Source: Tragulus kanchil (Eukaryota; Chordata; Mammalia; Artiodactyla; Tragulidae). From it: 64,000 nucleotides of DNA. Position numbers and translations under genes: made by a program. This document shows, one piece after another, positions 47,651 to 58,461 of this stretch (position 1 is its first letter; each line of letters opens with the position of its first letter). Below the pieces are notes generated by a model. That model had not been told where the DNA came from. It saw only the letters and a list, made by a program, of their open reading frames with translations, and did not search any database. The DNA lies in assembly GCA_022376925.1 (NCBI GenBank), contig JAIOJX010000031.1, positions 134,310,854 through 134,374,853 of the forward strand, read 5' to 3'.

Positions 47651-48649
47651 CATTTCTCCACGCTCTACTCCAGTTATCTGGACAACCAGAGCTTTAGGGC
47701 AAGTCCTGTTCCTGGGTTGTTCATTAGAATGGATACATCTAAGGCTTGTGACTTATTACCCTTTATCTCCGGGACCCCTCCCAGTTCCTACCACACCTCT
47801 TTGCTGAGGGTGCTGTGCTCCTCTAGTGAGGAACCATAAGGAAGGAGGCTGGAGGTGGGAACCCCACCAGCAGGATACACGGAGCCCAGGGGACTTTGCA
47901 AAGCTCTTCCAGCCCAGAGACTCCACCATCCTTTGGGGGCACTAGGCTTGGATTTGGTGCAGGAGAGATCCCTTGGATCTGGAGACTGTGGGCTCATGCA
48001 GAGGAAAACAGCAGTCCAGGTCATCGGGGTGTGGGGGTCCCTGCCTGGCACAGCCTCCCCAGCTCCCTCAGCCCCAGGACAGTCCAGCCTGGGGACCCAA
48101 GCCTGCTCAGGCTCCAGGGATGTGACACCAGCCCAGGTCTCCAGGCCCGCAGAAAGTAATGTCAGCAGGTTTTTTGTCTTTTAAAAATATGTGTAATTGG
48201 AATTGTAGTAGATAGGTGAGTTATTTTGTTTTCAGTGTACAGCAACTTGATTAATTTATTCATAGACATATGTATATTATTTATCGCTTTCTTTTCCCAT
48301 GTAGGTTATTACAGAATGTTGAGAAGGTTTCTTGTGCTCCGTGGTGGGTCCTTGTGGATTATTTTATAAATAACAGTGTGGATATGTTATTCTCAACCTG
48401 CTAATTTCTTCCTGCCCCACACCTTTCACTTTTCGGAATCATAAATTTATTCCCCAAGTCTAAAATGCTGTTGCTGGTTCATAAAGAAGTTCATTTGTAT
48501 CCACATTTAGATTCCACCTAGAAGTGGTATCATAGGATATAGTTTTTCCCAAAGGCAAACCAAGGCCCAGAAGGACTGTCCTATATATGTGATTTAAATC
48601 TCCTCTTACTGGTCTCTCTCAGGACACCCACACTGCTCACCACGTGTGT

Positions 48650-48935
48650 GCTGCCTAATTTCTCAACAAAACTGCTTCTCTGTGTGTTCTCCCATACATT
48701 GTGCTGTGTCTCTAATAATAAACTGTGTGTATTTTTAGTTTTTACCTCCTTGAAATATTCTTGCTTTCAAACAGGGGAAGAGCGAGGGTCACTTGAATTC
48801 TAGCCTTGGCCCTTGATAGTCTGGCCACGAGGACTCCTGGTTCTCGTCCTGGCTCCCCACATTTAATTCAGGACGGCTCACTGCTGCCTCTGTGAGATCA
48901 TTTGGTGCTGAAACCCTGGAGTTCAAGGTCTGTGT
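48650..48935 (+). mobile_element. LTR-like remnant with PBS-like end (copy at 49790-50070)
   Basis: A poly(A)-type signal (ctctaataataaactgtgtg) and a C/T-rich stretch are followed by tgagatca, two bases, and tggtgctgaaaccctgg. The last stretch resembles the complement of the tRNA-Phe 3' end, as in the retrovirus at 58.8 kb. A diverged third relative lies at 57.90-58.10 kb. No retroviral protein is readable behind it. Confidence 0.4.
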
Positions 48936-49440
48936 TAAAGGAACATGGGGAAGATATATGTCAGGACTAAGGACTAGACTAAATTTAATTAGGTAAATTT
49001 GTGATTAACAGTAAAATGTGACCAGATTAGGATTTGGTTTTCTCTGTCAAGAGAACAAATTTTCTTGGAATGTGGCTTTTGATAACAGACTATGTGATTT
49101 CTTTGCCTTGAAAAGATTTATATTTGTTTTTTAAAACATAGGTTCCTTTGGTAAAGTAAATATTATATTTCACAATGATCTATGAAGATTGTGGCACATG
49201 TAGATAAAGCTAATTCTGCTTCTACAAGAAATTGACCCCTTATTGTCAGACTTCTGGCTATCATGGTATTCTTAAGACTTGGTAACAGTCTACTAGTCCT
49301 AAATCAGGGAATTTAAAATGAATAAACAATAGTTGTAAATCAAACCATTGGAGCCATGGGAAATTCAACACAGGGGCTTGGCTATTCCCAGGTCCCAGAC
49401 AAGCCTCATTTTTATTTGATGGCTTACATTCTTTCCAGGG
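48936..49440. other. Unassigned AT-rich sequence (copy at 50071-50580)
   Basis: No gene or nameable repeat; could be decayed internal sequence of the LTR-like remnant. Confidence 0.35.
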
Positions 49441-50744
49441 TACATTCCCAATTTTCGTTGAGAGGGTTTCTTGTGCTCTGTGGTGGGTCCTTCTGGATTA
49501 TTTTATAAACAGCAGTGTGTATATGTTATTCTCAACCTGCTAATTTCTTCCTGGCCCACACCTTTCACTTTGGGGAATCATAAATTTATTTTCCAAGTCT
49601 AAATTGCTGTTGCTGGTTGATAAGGTTCATTTGTATCCACATTTAGATTCCACCTAGAAGTGGTATCATAGGATATGTGTTTTTCCCACAAGTAAACCAA
49701 GACCCAGAAGGACTGTCCTTTATAAGTGATTTAAATCTCCTCTTACTGGTCTCTCTCAGGACACCCACACTGCTCACCAGGTGTGTGCTGCCTAGTTTCT
49801 CTCTTAACAAAACTGCTTCTCTGTGTGTTCTCCCATACATTGTGCTGTGTCTCTAATAATAAACTGTGTGTATTTTTGCAGTTTTTGCCTCCTTGAAACA
49901 TTCTTGCTTTCAAACAGGGGAAGAGCGAGGGTCACTTGGATTCTAGCCTTGGCCTCTGACCGTCTGGCCGCGAGGACTCCTGGTTCTCATCCTGGCTCCC
50001 CACATTTAATTCAGGACGGCTCACTGCTGCCTCTGTGAGATCATTTGGTGCTGAAACCCTGGAGTTCAAGGTCTGTGTTAAAGGAACATGGGGAAGATAT
50101 ATGTCAGAACTAAGGACTAGACTAAATTTAATTAGGTAAATTTGTGATTAACAGTAAAATGTGACCAGATTAGGATTTGGTTTTCTCTGTCAAGAGAACA
50201 AATTTTCTTGGAATGTGGCTTTTGATAACAGACTATGTGATTTCTTTGCCTTGAAAAGATTTATATTTGTTTTTTAAAACATAGGTTCCTTTGGTAAAGT
50301 AAATATTATATTTCACAATGATCTATGAAGATTGTGGCACATGTAGATAAAGCTAATTCTGCTTCTACAAGAAATTGACCCCTTATTGTCAGACTTCTGG
50401 CTATCATGGTATTCTTAAGACTTGGCAACAGTCTACTAGTCCTAAATCAGGGAATTTAAAATGAATAAACAATAGTTGTAAATCAAACCATTGGAGCCAT
50501 GGGAAATTCAACACAGGGGCTTGGCTATTCCCAGGTCCCAGACAAGCCTCATTTTTATTTGATGGCTTACATTCTTTCCAGGGTACGCGGTTGATGCCCT
50601 CACAATGAAAAAAAATATTTAAAAATGTGCTTTCCACTTGAGACACCCTTTCCACTGTCTCCAGGAATCCACGCACTTGAGTGCCTAGTTGAGATGGGTG
50701 GTCCCCAGCGAGGAAAGGGGCGAGACCCCGGGTGAGGAGAGGAA

Positions 50745-51140
50745 AGAAGGAGCCCAGGTGGGGCGGGGCGAGGTGGGGCAGGGCGGGTGGGGCTCAGGGG
50801 CAGGGCGGGCCCTGCGTCGGGCGGAGCCCTGCGTCGGGCGGGCGCAGCCTGGGGCGGGGCCCTGTGTCGGGGCAGGGCCCTGCGTCGCGGCGGATCTCTG
50901 CGTCGGGGCGGGGCCCTGCGTCCGGGCGCGGCTCTACGTGGGGGCGGGGCGCGCCGTCGGGGCGGGGCCCTGCGTAGGGCGGGGCCCTGCGTAGGGCGGG
51001 GCCCTGCGTAGGGCGGGGCCCTGCGTAGGGCGGGGCCCTGCGTAGGGCGGGGCCCTGCGTAGGGCGGGGCCCTGCGTAGGGCGGGGCCCTGCGTAGGGCG
51101 GGGCCCTGCGTAGGGCGGGGCCCTGCGTAGGGCGGCGGAG
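50745..51140. repeat. GC-rich region with a 17-bp minisatellite
   Basis: From 50971 to about 51135 the unit tgcgtagggcggggccc occurs 10 times with exact 17-bp spacing (50971, 50988 ... 51124). Upstream, 50745-50970 has looser cousins (ccctgcgtcgggcgg). The strand is full of G-runs and CpG. The minus-strand open frame (RRAPPYAGP repeats) is a by-product of 17-mers read in rotating frame, not a protein. Confidence 0.95.
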
Positions 51141-51372
51141 TGGGGTGGCAATCCCTGGTAGGCTTGGTGACCGCCAGGCTTGACCTGCGGGACGGTGGCG
51201 TAACAGATTGGTGGATTTTTAGTATTTTCTGCCTTCAGTTTTTACTCAGCTACTTTAGAGAAAACGTTGATTAGGAGGACATGCTTTTGGTTTTTCTATT
51301 TTCTACAGGTCCCTGGCCTTGGGGAATATTCAGTGCCCAGCGGATGGTTTTTAGTTGTTTTACCATTAGCGA

Positions 51373-51386
51373 CCACAAGGGGGCAG
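51373..51386 (+). promoter_or_regulatory. CTCF-like motif 3 (copy at 52471-52484)
   Basis: ccacaagggggcag, a perfect classic CTCF core, preceded by ttaccattagcga and followed by L1 3' UTR sequence. Confidence 0.65.
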
Positions 51387-51419
51387 CCTTTTCTTTTTCT
51401 CCCGATTTTTTTTTATTTT

Positions 51420-51940
51420 TGGTGGTTTAAGTTTTAGTTTTTATTGGAGTACTGTTGCTCTGTTGTGTTGTTTCAGGTTTACAGGAACTTTATTCCATTA
51501 TACATATTTGTGTGTCTATTCTTTCTAGAAGACTTTTCCCAGAGAAGTTCTTTCAGTGCGTTCATTAGGCCTTCCTCTGCTATTCAGTAGGTGCTTTTGG
51601 TTTATTTATTTGATAATAAGTAGTTTGTATCTGTTAATCCCAAGCTTTTAAAGTACCCCTTCCCCTACCAACCTATTTTTTTTTAATAATCATAAATTGG
51701 TTTTCTAATTCTAATTCTGCGATTCTGTTTCTGTTTATAAATTAGTTCATTTGTATGGAGTTATAGATAAACTCAGCCTGTGATATGTTTCTCCTCCCCT
51801 CTCTGACTGACTTCACTCATGATAAACCTCGGTCCATCATTGCTGCTGAGAATGGATTATTTTAGTTCTTTTATTTGGCTGAGTGTATTCCATTGTCTAG
51901 ATGGATCAGTTACTTTTCATTTCTCTACTGATGGACTTTT
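51420..51940 (-). mobile_element. Old L1 3' UTR and ORF2 end, antisense (copy about 52515-53030)
   Basis: ttttagtttttattggagta, then ttccattatacatatttgtg and gagtgtattccattgtctag, in L1 order. Confidence 0.75.
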
Positions 51941-51945
51941 TTTTT

Positions 51946-52250
51946 TTTTTTAATGATTCTGGGTTTTCACTGCTGTTGCAGGCTCTTTTCTAGTTGCATA
52001 GAGTGGGGGCTTCTCTCTAGTGGGGTGAACAGGCTTCTTGTTGCAGTGTTTTTTCTTTTTGTGGAACTCAGACTCTAGGGCACATGGGCTCAGTAGTTGC
52101 ATCTCTGAGGCTCCAGAGCACAGGCTTAATAGTTGTGGTTTACGAGCTTAGTTGCTCCACAGCATCTGGAATCTTCCTGGACCAGGGATCAAACCCATGT
52201 CTCCTGAATTGGCAGACGGATTCTTTACCACTGAGCGACCACGGAAGCAC
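51946..52250 (-). mobile_element. CHR-type SINE, antisense (copy at 53030-53345)
   Basis: Poly(T), antisense body and tRNA-like end (gaccagggatcaaacccatg, gcgaccacggaagcacc), with ctactgatggac on both sides as target duplication. Confidence 0.88.
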
Positions 52251-52470
52251 CCTACTGATGGACATTTTGGCTGGTGCTCTATCTCGGAGATTATCAGCCG
52301 TGCTGTCTTGAAATTGGGGTGCACGTGTTATCTTAAATTATGATTTTCTCCAGGTGTAAGGCAAGGAGTGAGCGGATCATGCGGTAACTACATTTACTGT
52401 TTTAAGAATGTCCATTCTGTTTTCCTTCCTGCTGCCCAGCGGATGGTTTTAGTTGTTTTACCATTAGCGA

Positions 52471-52484
52471 CCACAAGGGGGCAG
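52471..52484 (+). promoter_or_regulatory. CTCF-like motif, duplicate of motif 3
   Basis: Identical to 51373-51386; carried by duplication 15. Confidence 0.6.
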
Positions 52485-53529
52485 CCTTTTCTTTTTCTCC
52501 CGATTTTTTTTTATTTTTGGTGGTTTAAGTTTTAGTTTTTATTGGAGTACTGTTGCTCTGTTGTGTTGTTTCAGGTTTACAGGAACTTTATTCCATTATA
52601 CATATTTGTGTGTCTATTCTTTCTAGAAGACTTTTCCCAGAGAAGTTCTTTCAGTGCGTTCATTAGGCCTTCCTCTGCTATTCAGTAGGTGCTTTTGGTT
52701 TATTTATTTGATAATAAGTAGTTTGTATCTGTTAATCCCAAGCTTTTAAAGTACCCCTTCCCCTACCAACCTATTTTTTTTTAATAATCATAAATTGGTT
52801 TTCTAATTCTAATTCTGTGATTCTGTTTCTGTTTATAAATTAGTTCATTTGTATGGAGTTATAGATAAACTCAGCCTGTGATGTTTCTCCTCCCCTCTCT
52901 GACTGACTTCACTCATGATAAACCTCGGTCCATCATTGCTGCTGAGAATGGATTATTTTAGTTCTTTTATTTGGCTGAGTGTATTCCATTGTCTAGATGG
53001 ATCAGTTACTTTTCATTTCTCTACTGATGGACTTTTTTTTTTTTTTAATGATTCTGGGTTTTCACTGCTGTTGCAGGCTCTTTTCTAGTTGCATAGAGTG
53101 GGGGCTTCTCTCTAGTGGGGTGAACAGGCTTCTTGTTGCAGTGTTTTTTCTTTTTGTGGAACTCAGACTCTAGGGCACATGGGCTCAGTAGTTGCATCTC
53201 TGAGGCTCCAGAGCACAGGCTTAATAGTTGTGGTTTACGAGCTTAGTTGCTCCACAGCATCTGGAATCATCCTGGACCAGGGATCAAACCCATGTCTCCT
53301 GAATTGGCAGACGGATTCTTTACCACTGAGCGACCACGGAAGCACCCTACTGATGGACATTTTGGCTGGTGCTCTATCTCGGAGATTATCAGCCGTGCTG
53401 TCTTGAAATTGGGGTGCACGTGTTATCTTAAATTATGATTTTCTCCAGATGTAAGGCAAGGAGTGAGCGGATCTTGCGGTAACTACATTTACTGTTTTAA
53501 GAATGTCCATTCTGTTTTCCTTCCTGGCT

Positions 53530-54250
53530 GCACCCACCTATTGACATCCCCATCCACAGTAGGAGGAGTCCCTGTCTCCTGGGCCTTCGGCAGCACTTCC
53601 TCTCTGTAGCTCTTTGGGAAGATGGACTTTCTGAGTTGGATCAGCTGATAACCTTGCTGAGCATCTTTTCACCTTGTTGATGGCACATGATGCCTTCTTG
53701 GAAGAAGTTTCCATTTAGATCTGTCCCATTTGTATATTTGGTTTTATGTATGTGTGTATACACACACACACACGTACAGCTGCATGAGCTGTTTGCATGT
53801 TTTGGAGATAATTTCCTGTGGACAGTCTTGTATGCCAACATTTTTTACTCATATGTTGGTCATCTTTTGGTTTATGGCTTCCCTTGCCATGCAGATGTTT
53901 TTAAGGTTAATAAGGTCCCTTTTGTTGAGTTTTGTTTGATTTTTCATTACTCTGAGAGGTTTTCCCAAAATTAACTCTCAGCGTTTTATGTCAAAGCGTG
54001 TTCTGCCTATATTTTCCTGAAAAGGTTTGGAGTCTGTCTTAAGGAGTGTCATGATTTCATTATCTTTTTAATTGTTTAAGGAACCACCCTGTCCTACCTC
54101 CTGGCTGTTAACAATTGAACTTGGCAGCATCATTGCAGGAGAATTCCCTTTTCTGCAAAAACTCTCCACTGTTTATTCCTTGTAGACTTTTTGTGAATAC
54201 CAATCCTCGCTGGAGTTTTGATTTGCATTACTATATGATTTAGTGACGGA
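53530..54250 (-). mobile_element. Old L1 ORF2 3' segment, antisense
   Basis: gctgcatgagctgtttgcat, ggcttcccttgccatgcaga and related words repeat the order of 43.9-44.5 kb. A short (AC)n lies at about 53760-53773. Confidence 0.75.
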
Positions 54251-54470
54251 GAAATGTTTTCATGTAATTTTTTTAAAAAACAGTTTGAGCAAAACACCTC
54301 TCCATGTGGGCTTCTGTACTACATGCCCTGCTTTGAATTATTTTTCCAGGACCCATTCAAGACATTTGATGGCAGGGGTTTTTTTTTGTTTTTTGTTTTT
54401 TACTTACATTCCCTCAGGCCTAGTGAATGTCCATCGGCGCAGGTTTTTCAGTTGCTGTTACCAAAAGTGG

Positions 54471-54484
54471 CCACAAGGTAGCAG
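54471..54484 (+). promoter_or_regulatory. CTCF-like motif 4, one base off
   Basis: ccacaaggtagcag differs from the core at one G (ggtggc to ggtagc); flank ttaccaaaagtgg is shared with motifs 2 and 5. Confidence 0.45.
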
Positions 54485-54696
54485 CATTTCTTCATGCTCC
54501 ATTGTTCTCTGTGGGTTTTTTTTTTTTTTTTTCTGTAACTTTTTATTTTCTGTTGGTGTAGAGTTTATTTCCAATGTCGTTTATTATAGGTGAACAGGAA
54601 GTTGATTCAGTTATACACGGTTTTGGGGGTTTTTTTTGGTGTAGAGGGAGTCCCCATACACCTTATCACCGTGTGTTCAGTGGACTTGCTGTACTA

Positions 54697-54996
54697 TTTG
54701 TCGTGGTCCGTGCGCAGGTTGGAAAAGAACTGGCAGACATGAGGCAGGATGAGAGGAGAATACAGTTTATTAGAGTGGAAGACGCTATTAGAACAGTGGC
54801 CAGCTCAAGGGAGCGCCTAAGACTTCCACAGGCTTGCAGCCAATTGTTACAGGCTCTAGACAGAAACTTCCTACTGGAAGGGTGGCATTAGGTGACTGGT
54901 TAGGGTGTTGTAGTCTGGGAACTGGCTCATGGCAACAGTTGCCATGGGGCTTGGTGGAGTTCTAGCAATTTTTGTCCTGTGACCTTGATAGAGGGC
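54697..54996 (-). mobile_element. Probable solo LTR inserted in L1 3' UTR
   Basis: Starts TGTCGTGG and ends GGCTCACA, splitting the L1 stretch ctgtactatt/ctgttcagtagg; flanks ctatt and ctgtt may be the target duplication. A tttatt near 54765 may be the poly(A) signal on the minus strand, hence the orientation. Confidence 0.55.
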
Positions 54997-55164
54997 TCAC
55001 ACTGTTCAGTAGGTCTTCTTAGATTATCTGATGTGCAGTATTGTGTGTATCTTAATCTTAAACTCTCAATGCGCCCTCTCTCTCTGTTTAATAATTATAT
55101 GTTGGTTCCCTAGGTCTGCAAGCCTCTTTCTGTTTGCAAATTAGTTCATTTGCATGAATGTGTA

Positions 55165-55362
55165 GGGCCTTCCATCGCAGTGGCTTCTGTTGTTTCAGAG
55201 CACCGGCTCCGGGCGCCCGCGCTCCAGAGCTCTGGCTCGGTAACGACACATCGGTCCAGACACTCCGCGGCACATGGGATCTTCTCAGGCCAGGGATCGA
55301 AACGGTGCTCCTTGCACTGCAAGGCGGTGTCTTTACCCACTGGACCACCAGGGAAGCCCCAC
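55165..55362 (-). mobile_element. CHR-type SINE, antisense
   Basis: gtggcttctgttgtttcaga, gccagggatcgaaacggtgc, ccaccagggaagcccc. Confidence 0.88.
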
Positions 55363-55384
55363 AGACGTTTTTTGTTGTTGTTGT

Positions 55385-55643
55385 TTAATTTTGGCCTCTT
55401 TTTATTATTTATTTATTTATTTATTTTCATCGATCTTTATTATTTGGCATGTGTGGGCCTCCCATTGCAGTGGCCTCTCTTGCTGCAGAGCACCGGCTCT
55501 GGGCGCATGCGCTCCAGAGCGCTGGCTTGTAATTGAACACACTGGTCCAGCAGCTCCGCGGCACGTGGGATCTTCCCGGGCCAGGGATCAAAGGGGTGTC
55601 CCTTGCACGCGGAGTCTTTACCCACTAGACCTCAGGAAAGCCC
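55385..55643 (-). mobile_element. CHR-type SINE, antisense
   Basis: attta-repeat head, antisense body, tRNA-like end (ccagggatcaaaggggtgtc, ctcaggaaagccc). Confidence 0.85.
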
Positions 55644-55844
55644 TAGACTTTTTAATTTCTTAACGTATTGAGTAGAATTTACCTCTTCAGGTTGGCTTCT
55701 AGAATACCTGTTTGAATTCCTTTTTTGGTGATTTACCCCAGAGCATTTGTTAAGGACAGAAGTTTTTTCCTTAAGTTCCTGAAGACCTAGTAAATAGTCA
55801 GTGTCCTTTAGCACAAGGTTTTTTGTTGCCGTTACCAAAAGTGG

Positions 55845-55858
55845 CCACGAGGTGGCAG
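55845..55858 (+). promoter_or_regulatory. CTCF-like motif 5 (copy at 56935-56948)
   Basis: ccacgaggtggcag with tgg before and ca after gives tggccacgaggtggcagca, the closest of all to the long CTCF consensus. Box flanks gttaccaaaag and catttcttcatgctcc. Confidence 0.68.
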
Positions 55859-55898
55859 CATTTCTTCATGCTCCACAGGTTTTGTTTTCTTTTGGTAG

Positions 55899-55985
55899 GA
55901 AATGGATTTATTCAGATTCAGAGAAAAGCACACTCCACAGAGTGTGGGCCTTTGCAGAGCGAATCCAGCGGCCCTCCACACATAT
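55899..55985 (-). mobile_element. LTR-like fragment (copy at 56989-57075)
   Basis: Shares aatggatttattcagattca and gagcgaatccag with the LTR-like insert at 316-886. Confidence 0.55.
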
Positions 55986-56329
55986 TTTGGTAAATAATTT
56001 TTATTTTCTATCAGAGTAGATTGGATTTCCAGTGTTGTGTTTACTGGGACTTGATTCAGTTGTACATAGAAACCTATTTATTATTTTTTGTGGTCTTTTA
56101 CCATGGAAGTTATTACAGTGTGTTCAGCAGATTCCCTGTGTTACTCAGTAGGTTCATTTCGATTATCTGATAAGTACAGAGTATCTGTTAATCCCAACCT
56201 CTTAATGTCTCCCTTCCCAATCAAAACTTGGTTTTCTAAGGTTCTTTAAGTCTGATTCTGTATATAAATCCGTTCATTTGTGTGAACTTGTAGATTCCAC
56301 CTGAAAGTGGTGTGATAGTTGACTTTCTT

Positions 56330-56740
56330 TCTCTGACGTCCTTTGAGGGAGGAGACAGAGCGGCCCCCAGACTGGACAGCTGGTGCTTGTCAAGTGGAAT
56401 AAAATCGAAGCTTTGTTGTCACCCAGACACTTCAAGGACAAAGCTAGGGGCAGAAGCCGAGCCCTGCTGAAGTCAAGAGGTGAGGTGCCCAATCTAGAGG
56501 TCAAAGAAAACTTCCCTCTCTGCACATGTGCAGGAAGGCTCCTTGGAGGCCGAGAAGGGAGGGTCCACCCCAAAATAAGTGTGGACATGCACCCACGGGG
56601 CTCTGCAGTGGGACCCCTCTTAGCAAAACTTTGCACATGCATCCTGGAGTGGGTCCAGGGACCAGTCAGGTGTTAAAAAAGAGACAAAGAAATTGGGCAA
56701 AGGTAAACAAAGACCAGGAGAAGAGTCCTGGAGGAGGGCT
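56330..56740. other. Unassigned GC-richer block (copy at 57420-57830)
   Basis: A signal gtggaataaaatcgaagc near 56393 suggests an LTR or a terminal exon; open frames on both strands do not resemble a known protein. Confidence 0.35.
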
Positions 56741-56934
56741 TTTAATTTCTTAACGTATTGAGTAGAATTTACCTCTTCAGGTTGGCTTCTAGAATACCTG
56801 TTTGAATTCCTTTTTTGGTGATTTACCCCAGAGCATTTGTTAAGGACAGAAGTTTTTTCCTTAAGTTCCTGAAGACCTAGTAAATAGTCAGTGTCCTTTA
56901 GCACAAGGTTTTTTGTTGCCGTTACCAAAAGTGG

Positions 56935-56948
56935 CCACGAGGTGGCAG
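56935..56948 (+). promoter_or_regulatory. CTCF-like motif, duplicate of motif 5
   Basis: Identical to 55845-55858; carried by duplication 16. Confidence 0.62.
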
Positions 56949-57839
56949 CATTTCTTCATGCTCCACAGGTTTTGTTTTCTTTTGGTAGGAAATGGATTTA
57001 TTCAGATTCAGAGAAAAGCACACTCCACAGAGTGTGGGCCTTTGCAGAGCGAATCCAGCGGCCCTCCACACATATTTTGGTAAATAATTTTTATTTTCTG
57101 TCAGAGTAGATTGGATTTCCAGTGTTGTGTTTACTGGGACTTGATTCAGTTGTACATAGAAACCTATTTATTATTTTTTGTGGTCTTTTACCATGGAAGT
57201 TATTACGGTGTGTTCAGCAGATTCCCTGTGTTACTCAGTAGGTTCATTTCGATTATCTGATAAGTACAGTGTATCTGTTAATCCCAACCTCTTAATGTCT
57301 CCCTTCCCAATCAAAACTTGGTTCTCTAAGGTTCTTTAAGTCTGATTCTGTATATAAATCCGTTCATTTGTGTGAACTTGTAGATTCCACCTGAAAGTGG
57401 TGTGATAGTTGACTTTCTTTCTCTGACGTCCTTTGAGGGAGGAGACAGAGCGGCCCCCAGACTGGACAGCTGGTGCTTGTCAAGTGGAATAAAATCGAAG
57501 CTTTGTTGTCACCCAGACACTTCAAGGACAAAGCTAGGGACAGAAGCCGAGCCCTGCTGAAGTCAAGAGGTGAGGTGCCCACTCTAGAGGTCAAAGAAAA
57601 CTTCCCTCTCTGCACATGTGCAGTAAGGCTCCTTGGGGGTCGAGAAGGGAGGGTCCACCCCAAAATAAGTGTGGACATGCACCCACGGGGCTCTGCAGTG
57701 GGACCCCTCTTAGCAAAACTTTGCACATGCATCCTGGAGTGGGTCCAGGGACCAGTCAGGTGTTAAAAAAGAGACAAAGAAATTGGGCAAAGGTAAACAA
57801 AGACCAGGAGAAGAGTCCTGGAGGAGGGATCTACATCAC

Positions 57840-58280
57840 TTCTTAGGGCTCCTCCTCACTCAGGAGGGCCTCACCCCTTCTCTCTGAGTGTGAATCTGAC
57901 CCAGCTTCTGTCTTAACAAACTGCTTTTCCTATGAGATCACCCAAGGTAATGCCGTGTCTAACTAGTGAATTTTGTATCAATTTTTTAACAGGTTTGGCA
58001 TCTATGAAATATTCTTTGCTGCAACAGGTGGAATAGCCTGGGTCACAGTCTTCCACCCATGGTGGTCTGGCCCCAGGGATGCCTGGCTTTCACAAAGTCA
58101 ACACAGGATAATTCCTGAGGGTAGCAAAGATCTCTCCTCGAAACACAGCCTGCTAATTCTCACCAAGATCGTGATCATCCCTTTATCATCACTGAGGAAA
58201 AAGAGGGATTTTTAAAATCATAATGCATGGTAGAAATACATTGCTTTTTGTATCTATACAGAGAAAGACCATAGTATGAA
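57840..58280. other. Array tail, relative of the 48.65-kb block
   Basis: ttaacaaactgctt, an equivalent of the poly(A) region, and gtctggccccagggatgcct follow the same order as 49.80-50.00 kb, strongly diverged. No gene seen. Confidence 0.45.
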
Positions 58281-58289
58281 CCAAACGCA

Positions 58290-58455
58290 GGCCTTAGTGA
58301 GGACCAGAGTCAGCCTTAGTGAGGATTGGAGTCGGTCCAGGGGAAGGACGAGAGTCAGGTCTTAGTGATGATAATAGTCAGGCCATAGTGAAGATCAGAG
58401 TTAGGCATTAGTGAGCACCAGGGTCATACCTAAGTGGGGACTAGAGTCAGGCCTT
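58290..58455. repeat. Degenerate minisatellite, about 25-30 bp units
   Basis: Units of the type agtcaggccttagtgagga recur about six to seven times with substitutions and length changes, ending directly at the retroviral LTR. Confidence 0.75.
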
Positions 58456-58461
58456 GGTGAC

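Larger units (their letters stand above)
46327..48640. repeat. Tandem duplication 13 (offset about 1164), more diverged
   Basis: 46327-47485 recurs at 47491-48640. Unlike most others the copies differ visibly (motif flank, A/T runs, several point changes and small indels). They could be an older true duplication or two haplotypes. Confidence 0.9.
48319..50587. repeat. Tandem duplication 14 (offset about 1140); with 13 forms a triplication
   Basis: 48319-49444 recurs at 49458-50587, joined by a short filler attcccaattttcg. The part 48319-48640 also belongs to duplication 13, so 47.17, 48.32 and 49.46 kb are three copies. Confidence 0.92.
51334..53525. repeat. Tandem duplication 15 (offset about 1099)
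   Basis: 51334-52432 recurs at 52433-53525, joined at tgcccagcgg with no filler. Confidence 0.95.
55649..57828. repeat. Tandem duplication 16 (offset 1090)
   Basis: 55649-56738 recurs at 56739-57828, joined at cttttaattt without filler. Confidence 0.96.

Noticed and set aside
50600..51151. 183-residue minus-strand frame rich in RRAPPYAGP repeats
   Set aside because: It is the translation of a 17-bp minisatellite; since 17 is not a multiple of three the frame rotates and stays open by base composition only.
55158..55663. Frames of 76-129 residues at 55.2-55.7 kb
   Set aside because: They read through two antisense SINEs and change with SINE family differences.
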